A program made the translations under genes and the position numbers. The notes beneath the pieces are model-generated. The model saw nothing but the letters and a program-made list of their open reading frames with translations, searched no databases and was not told the origin of the DNA. From Prochlorococcus sp. AG-418-M08 (lineage in GTDB: Bacteria; Cyanobacteriota; Cyanobacteriia; PCC-6307; Cyanobiaceae), in the NCBI GenBank assembly GCA_003213955.1, contig QCMG01000002.1, forward strand, positions 62,001 through 126,000: 64,000 bases of DNA, given 5' to 3'. Shown here piece by piece: positions 57,026-64,000 of this stretch. The stretch's first letter is position 1, and each line of letters opens with the position of its first letter.

Positions 57026-57961
57026 ATGGCCCTTAAGACTTTTAACAGAAGAAATAAAAAAGATTTGAAATGGGCAAAAATCATAATCGCAATTCTTAGC
57101 ACTATAGGGATAGTTGACACAGGTTCGATTACTTTAAAAAACTGGGGATTATTTACTTCACTTTCATGCCCAGGAATACAAAATGGTTGTGAAACAGTTT
57201 TAAATAGTCCTTGGGGTACTTTATTTGAAAATAATCAAGTTAATATTCCTCTCTCATTAGCTGGATTTATAACGTATTTATCGATATTAGTTATCACAAT
57301 AATACTTTCGCTTAATTTAATTTCCCCACAAGAAAAACTCAATAAATTTTTATGGTGGTTAATATTTCTAATATCTTGTGCGTCATCAACATTTAGCTTT
57401 TTATTGATAAATATAATGTTTTTTAAGATTGAAGCATATTGCTTTTTTTGTATCCTTTCAGCAATTTTATCGTTTTCTATCTTTATAATTTCTATGATTG
57501 GAGCAAAGTTTGAAAGTAGAGAACCTATGATTTTAAGAGGTTTCATTGTAGCCATAAGTGTTTTGCTTGGTGGTCTAATTTGGTCAACTAACGTTGACCC
57601 TTCTAATGCTATTAATGTTGAAGGCCCTGCGGAAAATGTATCGCCGATAATAACAACTTCAAGCTCTCCCCAGAAAATAAAATTTGCAAAATTTTTGAAA
57701 GAAAACAATATCGTTATGTATAGTGCGTATTGGTGCCCTCATTGCCATGATCAGAAACAACTATTCGGGAAGAAAGCCGTTAAAGAGTTAGAAATAGTTG
57801 AATGTGCTAAAGATGGGAAAGACAATCAGTATGAGCTATGCCAAACTAGAGGAATTAGTGGATTTCCTTCTTGGGAAATAAATGGAGAAATATATAGTGG
57901 TGTTAAAGACTTAAATGACTTGGCAATAATGACTGAATATGGAGGTGATTCTAATTTTTGA
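57026..57961 (+). CDS. VKOR-thioredoxin fusion protein
   Basis: A 311-aa membrane disulfide-forming protein. The N-terminal VKOR domain has four to five helices, a loop cysteine pair (SCPGIQNGCETV, about residues 49-60) and the active CFFC (near 138). A lumenal thioredoxin-like domain follows with WCPHC (near 236) after an extended linker. In Synechocystis such fusions oxidise thylakoid-lumen proteins. Full-length and intact here. Its last 11 bases overlap the convergent nadB gene. Confidence 0.92.
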   Translation: MALKTFNRRNKKDLKWAKIIIAILSTIGIVDTGSITLKNWGLFTSLSCPGIQNGCETVLNSPWGTLFENNQVNIPLSLAGFITYLSILVITIILSLNLISPQEKLNKFLWWLIFLISCASSTFSFLLINIMFFKIEAYCFFCILSAILSFSIFIISMIGAKFESREPMILRGFIVAISVLLGGLIWSTNVDPSNAINVEGPAENVSPIITTSSSPQKIKFAKFLKENNIVMYSAYWCPHCHDQKQLFGKKAVKELEIVECAKDGKDNQYELCQTRGISGFPSWEINGEIYSGVKDLNDLAIMTEYGGDSNF

Positions 57962-59618
57962 TAAATCTTTTACGTATTTTTTTATTTAATTGCTGCCTAG
58001 TATGACATTCCCAAGTAAGATCTTTTGTTGGGAAATCATTTCTATAATGACCCCCTCTACTCTCTTCTCTAAAAAGACAAGCCTTTAACAATAGTATCGT
58101 TGTAATTTGTCTATTATGCAGATCAAGCAATAAATTAAGTCCTCTCCTATTTGGTTCACTGAGTTTCAATTTTTGATCAATTTCTATTTGCGCGAGGCTC
58201 TTGAGCAAAGGATTTTTTTTTGATTCTTCTATATCCTCTTGAAGAGTTGTTAAAAGTTTAAGCATACTTTTTTTGTCACGAGAGACTCCTAAATTTGACC
58301 AACATAATTTTCTTAAAGTATCAATCTTTTTTGAGAGACTTAGAATAAAATCCTCCTGAGGCTTATCCATATAAATTTCTTTAGTATATCTTTTTAACCT
58401 TCTTCTTTCAGATGAAGTATTTAACTCTATAGAAGACATTTTTCTTGCAAATACAAGGCATTCCATCAGTGAATTACTTGCTAGTCTATTAGCACCATGT
58501 ACTCCTGTGGAGGCTACTTCTCCCACAGCATATAATCCTTTAATTGTTGTAGATGCATTTAAGTCTGTAAACACCCCTCCCATCCAATAATGAGCTGCAG
58601 GCGCAACAGGAATTACCTCATTAAGAGGATTAACTCCATAATCTTGACATCTACTTAAGATAGTTGGAAACCTTTCCACAATTTTTTTTGGATCAATAAA
58701 TCTTAAATCAAGACCAACATGATCAACATTGTTTTTATGCATATTATCCATAATTGCCCTGCTCACTTGATCTCTTGAAGCTAAATCCCCATTATGTAAA
58801 TGCTTTACAGGACTTTCACCATTCTTATCAACAAGAACTGCTCCTTCTCCTCGAAGTGCTTCAGAGATTAAAAAGCAAGGAGAACCATAAAACTTTAAGG
58901 CTGTTGGATGAAATTGTATAAATTCCAAATCCTCAATTGCTGCTCCAGCTTTCCATGAAAGCGCAATACCTTCTCCAGAAGATTGTGCAGGATTTGTTGT
59001 ATTGGTAAATAAATGCCCTCCTCCGCCAGTTGCTAAAACAACAGCTTTTGATGAAATCCAATACAATTTGGATCCATCAAGTACTTGAACTCCTCTACAT
59101 TCTTTGTTTTCAATAAGCAATTCAGTTACTCGAACTCCTCTACAATGCAAAATATTCTTCTTGTTTTCAATCTGATCTTCTAAAACTTCTACAAGTGCTC
59201 TACCAGTTCTATCTTTTACATGTAAAACTCTCCTGCAAGAATGAGCAGCTTCTAAAGTTGTTGCTAATTGATCAGAGTTCTGATCAAAGATCATACCAAA
59301 ATTTTGCAACCGATCAACGCAACTAGGCGCTTCTCTCACAAGCATTTCTACAGCTGCTTTATCACACAAATCATCACCGGCTTTTAAAGTATCATCAACA
59401 TGCAAAGCAAAAGAATCTTCAGGTCTGACTACTGCAGCTATCCCACCTTGAGCCCATCTGCTGGAGGATCTTTTACTTGTATTTCTATTTAAAAGCAGTA
59501 CATTTAGATTTTCTGGCAATTCTAGACAAGTCATCAGGCCAGCAGCGCCGGCACCAATAACAATTACATCCCATTTATCGATAGATATTGGATCTGGCGA
59601 AAATGGCGGTCTTAACAT
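57951..59618 (-). CDS. nadB: L-aspartate oxidase
   Basis: First step of de novo NAD synthesis, oxidising aspartate to iminoaspartate with FAD. The 555-aa protein has DVIVIGAGAAGLMTCLEL, RSSSRWAQGGIAAV (substrate/FAD), VVLATGGGGHLF and HGANRLASNSLMECLVFA near residue 375, the family active region. Normal length. It overlaps the DUF3120 stop by one base on the same strand. Confidence 0.94.
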   Translation of the reverse strand: MLRPPFSPDPISIDKWDVIVIGAGAAGLMTCLELPENLNVLLLNRNTSKRSSSRWAQGGIAAVVRPEDSFALHVDDTLKAGDDLCDKAAVEMLVREAPSCVDRLQNFGMIFDQNSDQLATTLEAAHSCRRVLHVKDRTGRALVEVLEDQIENKKNILHCRGVRVTELLIENKECRGVQVLDGSKLYWISSKAVVLATGGGGHLFTNTTNPAQSSGEGIALSWKAGAAIEDLEFIQFHPTALKFYGSPCFLISEALRGEGAVLVDKNGESPVKHLHNGDLASRDQVSRAIMDNMHKNNVDHVGLDLRFIDPKKIVERFPTILSRCQDYGVNPLNEVIPVAPAAHYWMGGVFTDLNASTTIKGLYAVGEVASTGVHGANRLASNSLMECLVFARKMSSIELNTSSERRRLKRYTKEIYMDKPQEDFILSLSKKIDTLRKLCWSNLGVSRDKKSMLKLLTTLQEDIEESKKNPLLKSLAQIEIDQKLKLSEPNRRGLNLLLDLHNRQITTILLLKACLFREESRGGHYRNDFPTKDLTWECHTRQQLNKKIRKRFIKN

Positions 59619-60385
59619 TAAACCAGTCCACTAAGTTCTGGTTGAATAATTGCTAACAAGATGAAAATAGCATCAACAATTAGAGTGGTTTGAATTACAT
59701 AACTCGACACTAAAAGAGCCTTACCATTTGCTGAATTGGTAATAGCAGAACTAAAAATTTCCTTTGATATAAACCAAACTATTAATGCTACGAAAATTAT
59801 AATAGATAAAGATTTTAACTGAATAAGATTTTCGGAAGTTTTCTGAAGTATTATTGGAGCATTATCAGAGTCTGCAGTAATAACTTCTTTCCATTGATCC
59901 ATTATTCCTGTCATAAATATTGTCATATCTGTAATTGCTGTTCCAAACAAAGAAGAAATATAAAAACTTGAGCCAATTTTCCATTTTGTTCCAAGTCCCA
60001 CCAAAGCTAAAGGCAGTGGTACTGCCTCAACTGGTATATGAAGAATAGGATAAGCACTTAACCAACCCCAAAATAAGCAACCCCCAAGCCAACTGCCTGA
60101 AACTCCTAATAATAAGGAACCGACAATAAACCATTTATCTGTTTCTTTTCTAGATAGTACAAATCCTATAAAAAGAATAATAAAAGTAGCACAAAGAGCA
60201 CTGATAGGTTCGAACCTAACCCAAGGTGCTTGAACAAAAATTGGCAAAATTATAAAAAAAGAAGACCATAATCTCAAAGCAATTGGTCTAGATAAGAAAG
60301 TATTTCTCAAAACATCGAATTCATTTTGAAATCTAGGTTTCAAATTATCTTTTACTTCTAAATTTTTAGTAATTAATTCTTCCAA
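59618..60385 (-). CDS. DUF3120 membrane protein
   Basis: A 255-aa integral membrane protein with about six to seven helices and a charged N-terminus. Landmarks are RLWSSFFIILPIFVQAPWVRFEP and WLGGCLFWGWLSAYPILHIPVEAVPLPLALVGL, which match the cyanobacterial DUF3120 family. The function is unknown. TTG start. It is coupled to nadB and divergent from the DUF512 gene, 186 bases apart. Confidence 0.85.
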   Translation of the reverse strand: MEELITKNLEVKDNLKPRFQNEFDVLRNTFLSRPIALRLWSSFFIILPIFVQAPWVRFEPISALCATFIILFIGFVLSRKETDKWFIVGSLLLGVSGSWLGGCLFWGWLSAYPILHIPVEAVPLPLALVGLGTKWKIGSSFYISSLFGTAITDMTIFMTGIMDQWKEVITADSDNAPIILQKTSENLIQLKSLSIIIFVALIVWFISKEIFSSAITNSANGKALLVSSYVIQTTLIVDAIFILLAIIQPELSGLV

Positions 60386-60425
60386 TGCATTAAGGCTTTA
60401 AAAATATTTAAATTAAAATATTTCT

Positions 60426-60463
60426 AGTTTAATAAAAATGTAGATAACACATTTTATTAAACT
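60426..60463. repeat. long AT-rich inverted repeat, 15-bp stem
   Basis: AGTTTAATAAAAATGT (60426-60441) pairs with ACATTTTATTAAACT (60449-60463): 15 pairs, one bulged A, loop AGATAAC. It lies in the 186-base gap between the divergent DUF3120 and DUF512 genes. It could be a regulator site or an RNA hairpin near the start of one transcript. The arms are long for chance even in AT-rich DNA. Confidence 0.55.
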
Positions 60464-60571
60464 TTTAGTTGAAATAAATTAACCATATTAAGCATTTTAA
60501 GAGTATTTAATATACTTTGAGTCTTATATAAGTTTACAATAAATATATAGTTAAAAGTTTGGCATTCAATT

Positions 60572-61975
60572 GTGTGGAAAGAAATCAATTATAAAGAAAA
60601 TTCTGATGATCTTTTAATTCCCAATGTTAACTATCAAATTAATCCAGCAGAAATTGAAAGTGTTGAAGAAGATTCTATAGCTAAACAAATAGGGTTTGAA
60701 TCAGGTGATTCAATTATTAGTATTAATGGCAAAAAACCAAGAGATTTGATTGATTATCAGATCCTGATTAGTGAAGAAATACTAGATATATCAGTTTTAG
60801 ATAAAAACAAAAAAATTCATAATATTAGTATTGAAAAAGATCAAGATGACAATTTAGGTATTAATTTTAGAGATGCATTATTTGATTCAATTAAACAATG
60901 TAATAATAAGTGTCCTTTTTGCTTTATAGATCAACAACCAAACGGTAAAAGAAAAAGCCTCTATATTAAAGATGATGATTATAGATTAAGTTTTCTATAT
61001 GGTTCATATTTAACACTTACAAATTTAAATAAAGACGACTGGAATAGGATATCTACTCAAAAACTTTCACCACTTTTTATTTCAGTACATTCGACTGATC
61101 CAAAGACTAGGGAGCAATTACTAAAAAACAAAAAAGCAAACCAAATTCTTAATCAAATTAATTGGTTAGAACAAAATTCAATTCAAATTCATGCTCAAAT
61201 AGTTGTATGTCCACAAATTAATGATGGTAAGATTCTCGAAAAATCTATTTACGACCTTGCAAAATTTCATAAAAAAAGAATAAAAACAGTTCTCTCTACG
61301 GCGATAGTTCCAGTAGGTCTTACAAAGTTCAGACCAGAAAATGATGGCTTAATACCGATTAGTAAAGAATATGCGAGAAAAACTATTAAACAAATAGAGA
61401 AGATTCAAAACTCATTGCAAAAAAATATAGGAACTCGCTTTTGTTGGCTTGCGGATGAATGGTACTTAATAGCTGGTATGAAATTACCAAGTCATAAAAC
61501 ATATGAGGATATGCCCCAAGAATCTAATGGAGTAGGATCAATTAGAAGTTTTCTTAAACTGTTAAAAACTAAAACCAAATCGCTTCCTACGAAATTAGAT
61601 AAAAAAAGAAAGGTAAGTTGGATTGTTGGTAAATTAGTTTATGAAGCAATACTTCCTATTGTAAAAAAACTAAATAATATTGATGGACTTACAATTAATC
61701 TATATGGTTTACCAAGCGTTTATTGGGGCCAAGAACAAGTTGTTACAGGTCTCCTAACTGGTGAAGATTTAATTTCGGGTCTTGAGAGTAAGGATTTAGG
61801 AGAAAGTATTTACATACCTTCAATAATGCTGAAACTTAATAGTGATCTATTTTTAGATGACAAAAATATAACTGAAGTTTCAAATAAACTGAAAACTAAA
61901 ATTCACGTTCTTGATGATACAAATGATATTATTAGTACTTTGATTGGTAAATCTAATACTCAAAAAAATACTTAA
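60572..61975 (+). CDS. radical-SAM DUF512 iron-sulfur protein
   Basis: A 467-aa protein with an N-terminal PDZ-like domain (VEEDSIAKQIGFESGDSIISINGKKPRD, residues 31-58), a CxxxCxxC radical-SAM-type cluster site (C110, C114, C117; CNNKCPFCF) and a C-terminal DUF512 domain. The family occurs in cyanobacteria and clostridia, and its reaction is unknown. GTG start. It is followed two bases later by tolC-like and then by an IMPase-like gene, a probable three-gene unit. Confidence 0.88.
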   Translation: MWKEINYKENSDDLLIPNVNYQINPAEIESVEEDSIAKQIGFESGDSIISINGKKPRDLIDYQILISEEILDISVLDKNKKIHNISIEKDQDDNLGINFRDALFDSIKQCNNKCPFCFIDQQPNGKRKSLYIKDDDYRLSFLYGSYLTLTNLNKDDWNRISTQKLSPLFISVHSTDPKTREQLLKNKKANQILNQINWLEQNSIQIHAQIVVCPQINDGKILEKSIYDLAKFHKKRIKTVLSTAIVPVGLTKFRPENDGLIPISKEYARKTIKQIEKIQNSLQKNIGTRFCWLADEWYLIAGMKLPSHKTYEDMPQESNGVGSIRSFLKLLKTKTKSLPTKLDKKRKVSWIVGKLVYEAILPIVKKLNNIDGLTINLYGLPSVYWGQEQVVTGLLTGEDLISGLESKDLGESIYIPSIMLKLNSDLFLDDKNITEVSNKLKTKIHVLDDTNDIISTLIGKSNTQKNT

Positions 61976-61977
61976 TT

Positions 61978-63408
61978 ATGCTTAGAAAATTTATATATCC
62001 AATTTTATTTTTTCCTGTTTGTTTGTACCTCAATTCTCAAAAAGCATTATTAAGTGAGACTAAATATAACTTTGAAGAAGTAGCTAAAGAAAAAGAAAAT
62101 CAAATATCCCTTAATTATTCAGACATAGTAAATATTATTTTAAAAAATAATCAAGAACTTAAATCATTAGAAAATTTAGTTAATTCATCGTCTTTTAATC
62201 TTTCGAGCAAGTTAGCGAAAAGATACCCCAAATTAGATTTACAAGCGGCTGGATTTCCACAATATGTTTTAGGCAAAAATTTTAGTAGTAGCTCCATCAC
62301 AACAAAAACTTCCAAATTTTCAGCGAATCCTTCAGTTAATATTAAATTAGACTTATTAGACCCTGTAAGAGGTCCAGAAATTGAGATAGCTAAAGATAAC
62401 TATAAAATAGCAATAAATAATTATGAGATTAAAAAGAAAGATCTAATACTAGAGGCAAAATCACGTTATCACAAACTCCAGAAATCTTATCAGGATATTA
62501 AAAATAAAAAATTATCTCTCGATTTATCAATTATTAGTTTGAAAGATGCTCAATCAAAGTTTGATGCAGGGATAGGTACAAAATTTGAAATTCTTGAAGC
62601 TGATGCTCAATTATCTAGAGATAAGCAATTACTAAATGAGAAAAAAATCCAACATAAGATTAACAAAATTGAATTAGAGGAAATTTTAAATATAAAAGGA
62701 GATTTTGTAATTGATGAAAAGCAAAAATTAATTGGTTTCTGGAATCATAAATTAAACAAGAATATAAATGAAGGTTTGATTAAGAATCTCTCCTTAAAAA
62801 ATATTAATTTAAAAAAGACAATAAAACAAAATCAAGCTGATAAATATCTGAACACTTACAAGCCAAATATTTATATAAGTAATACATTATCCAGCTCATT
62901 TTCTAAAGGTGATTCTTTGGCAGTCCAAATAGACTCTAAAAAATCTGCATCTTCCTATACAAATACTGTTAGCTTAAACATTGGTTGGAATATTTTTGAT
63001 GGTGGACAAAATAAAGATTTATATAAATCAAGCAAAGCTGATGCCAAATCAGAAGAATACTCTTATAAAAATCTTGAAAATATTATAAAAACAAAAATTA
63101 GTAAAGCTTATTTTAATTTAAAATTAAATAAAGAGAAAATCTTATCATCTTCAAAAGAAATAACTTCTACAGAAGAATCTCTTAAATTAGCAAGATTAAG
63201 ATATGAGATAGGCATATCAACATTGAAAGATGTTCTCGTAAGACAAAAAGAATTAAGTCATGCTAATTCAAAAAATATTGATGCAATTTATAATTACAAT
63301 TTAAATTTGGATGAATTAGAAAGATTAACTTATCTTGAAATGAGTAATATTTGTGAAGAGAAAAATAGTTTCATAAAAAATGACATTCAATCTATTTGTA
63401 ATCTTTGA
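61978..63408 (+). CDS. TolC-family outer-membrane efflux protein
   Basis: A 476-aa TolC-like channel with a signal peptide (RKFIYPILFFPVCLYLNS, cleavage near residue 25) and two long coiled-coil OEP repeats: repeat 1 has AKSRYHKLQKSYQDIKNKKLSLDLSIISLKDAQSKFDAGIGTKFEILEADAQLS, and repeat 2 ends SLKLARLRYEIGISTLKDVLVRQKELSHA. Trimers form export tunnels with inner-membrane pumps or type I secretion systems. It is placed two bases after the DUF512 gene. No pump partner is adjacent. Confidence 0.9.
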   Translation: MLRKFIYPILFFPVCLYLNSQKALLSETKYNFEEVAKEKENQISLNYSDIVNIILKNNQELKSLENLVNSSSFNLSSKLAKRYPKLDLQAAGFPQYVLGKNFSSSSITTKTSKFSANPSVNIKLDLLDPVRGPEIEIAKDNYKIAINNYEIKKKDLILEAKSRYHKLQKSYQDIKNKKLSLDLSIISLKDAQSKFDAGIGTKFEILEADAQLSRDKQLLNEKKIQHKINKIELEEILNIKGDFVIDEKQKLIGFWNHKLNKNINEGLIKNLSLKNINLKKTIKQNQADKYLNTYKPNIYISNTLSSSFSKGDSLAVQIDSKKSASSYTNTVSLNIGWNIFDGGQNKDLYKSSKADAKSEEYSYKNLENIIKTKISKAYFNLKLNKEKILSSSKEITSTEESLKLARLRYEIGISTLKDVLVRQKELSHANSKNIDAIYNYNLNLDELERLTYLEMSNICEEKNSFIKNDIQSICNL

Positions 63409-63410
63409 AT

Positions 63411-64000
63411 ATGAATAAAAACAATTTAACCAACCAACAGTTAAAAGATTTAGATACTTTATTTAAATTGGTTAGTGATCGCCAATTAAAAGACTTTGGA
63501 AACATCAGTGCAAGTAACAAATCAGATGGTTCATTAGTTACAAGTTGCGATTTATGGAGCGATAAAACGATTGTAGACGCTCTCTCAATTATTGCTCCAG
63601 ATGAAGGAGTTTTAAGTGAAGAAGGAGGAAAGTTAGTTCCTAAAACAAATGCTTATTGGATAGTAGACCCTCTTGATGGTACGACAAATTTTGCCGCAGG
63701 AATTCCATATTGGTCGATATCAGTTGCAAGATTTGTGGATGGTAAACCTCAATCCTCATTTCTTATCATTCCTACATTAAAGAAAAAATTTGTCGCAATC
63801 AAAGGGAAAGGTGTTTGGCTTAATAACAAGAAAATAGAGGTTGACAAAGATAATCAAAAAAGTGAATGCGTATCATTATGCAGTAGATCTATTAAAATTT
63901 TACAAAAAAAACCTAATTCTATTTTTCCAGGAAAAATAAGACTCCTCGGTGTATCCAGTTTAAATTTAACAAGTGTTGCAATGGGTCAGACTTTTGGAGC
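63411..64000 (+). CDS. inositol monophosphatase family, 3' end cut by window
   Basis: The first 196 residues of an IMPase-family enzyme. Visible are the metal site glutamates GVLSEEGGK and the hallmark WIVDPLDGTTNFAAGIPYWSISV (about residues 81-103). Possible substrates include inositol phosphate, PAP/PAPS or histidinol phosphate; the class cannot be fixed from this part. ATG start two bases after the tolC-like stop. The C-terminal third lies outside the window. Confidence 0.9.
   Translation, partial: MNKNNLTNQQLKDLDTLFKLVSDRQLKDFGNISASNKSDGSLVTSCDLWSDKTIVDALSIIAPDEGVLSEEGGKLVPKTNAYWIVDPLDGTTNFAAGIPYWSISVARFVDGKPQSSFLIIPTLKKKFVAIKGKGVWLNNKKIEVDKDNQKSECVSLCSRSIKILQKKPNSIFPGKIRLLGVSSLNLTSVAMGQTFG

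Noticed and set aside
57235-57708. 157-aa open frame antisense to the VKOR-Trx gene
   Set aside because: It is fully inside the intact VKOR fusion gene and its translation looks like the complement of a hydrophobic protein.

Overview
The window looks like a chromosome segment of a high-light type marine picocyanobacterium (Prochlorococcus-like). The support is a very AT-rich sequence, tightly packed genes with many short overlaps, subunits of a cyanobacterial NDH-1 complex, carotenoid and photosystem assembly genes, the regulators RpaA, RpaB, RbcR/NdhR-type and PedR-type, and many small cyanobacteria-only families (NdhM, NdhO, Ycf3, Ycf34, DUF751, UPF0367, PetL). No strain is claimed. The window starts inside ndhI and ends inside an inositol-monophosphatase-family gene.

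Layout. 1-3.4 kb: ndhI-ndhG-ndhE, NAD kinase, a CYTH phosphatase-like gene and a PedR-like regulator. 3.5-6.4 kb: metF, a sugar nucleotidyltransferase and scpA. 6.5-13 kb: ndhD, ndhF, a Z-ISO/NnrU gene, a LysR regulator, a DUF3172 gene and ndhM. 13-17.2 kb: phytoene desaturase and phytoene synthase, an RRM protein and a CCA-adding enzyme. 17-22.9 kb: ycf34 and tsaB, then the lipid operon rpaB-plsX-fabH-fabD-plsC on the minus strand. 23-29.6 kb: radA, ycf3, a copper P-type ATPase, tmk, holB and rpaA. 29.6-39.2 kb: an island even richer in A+T, carrying two PglK-like ABC exporters, an RmlD-like reductase, a family-2 glycosyltransferase, a capsule-type glycosyltransferase-like protein and a UDP-GlcNAc 4,6-dehydratase-like enzyme. 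39.1-40.1 kb: a gene-poor stretch with small ORFs and hairpins, ending at tRNA-Asn. 40.1-64 kb: dense housekeeping genes (ABC ATPase, UPF0367, cysK, dnaJ-like, ndhO, LpxB-like, sufA-like, zds, hemD, rbfA, aroK, tandem QueD-like, RibD-C-like, FemAB-like, petL, rimO, VKOR-Trx, nadB, DUF3120, radical-SAM DUF512, tolC, IMPase-like).

How the parts work together. Seven NDH-1 subunits (I, G, E, D, F, M, O) lie here in four separate places. All enzymes from geranylgeranyl diphosphate to neurosporene/lycopene before the last isomerisation are present: CrtB, Pds, Z-ISO and Zds. Both OmpR-type photosynthesis regulators (RpaB, RpaA) lie within 7.6 kb. The island most likely builds and exports a cell-surface glycan, the class of genes that varies among picocyanobacteria and affects phage and grazer recognition. 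No CRISPR array, transposase, integrase or rRNA was seen.
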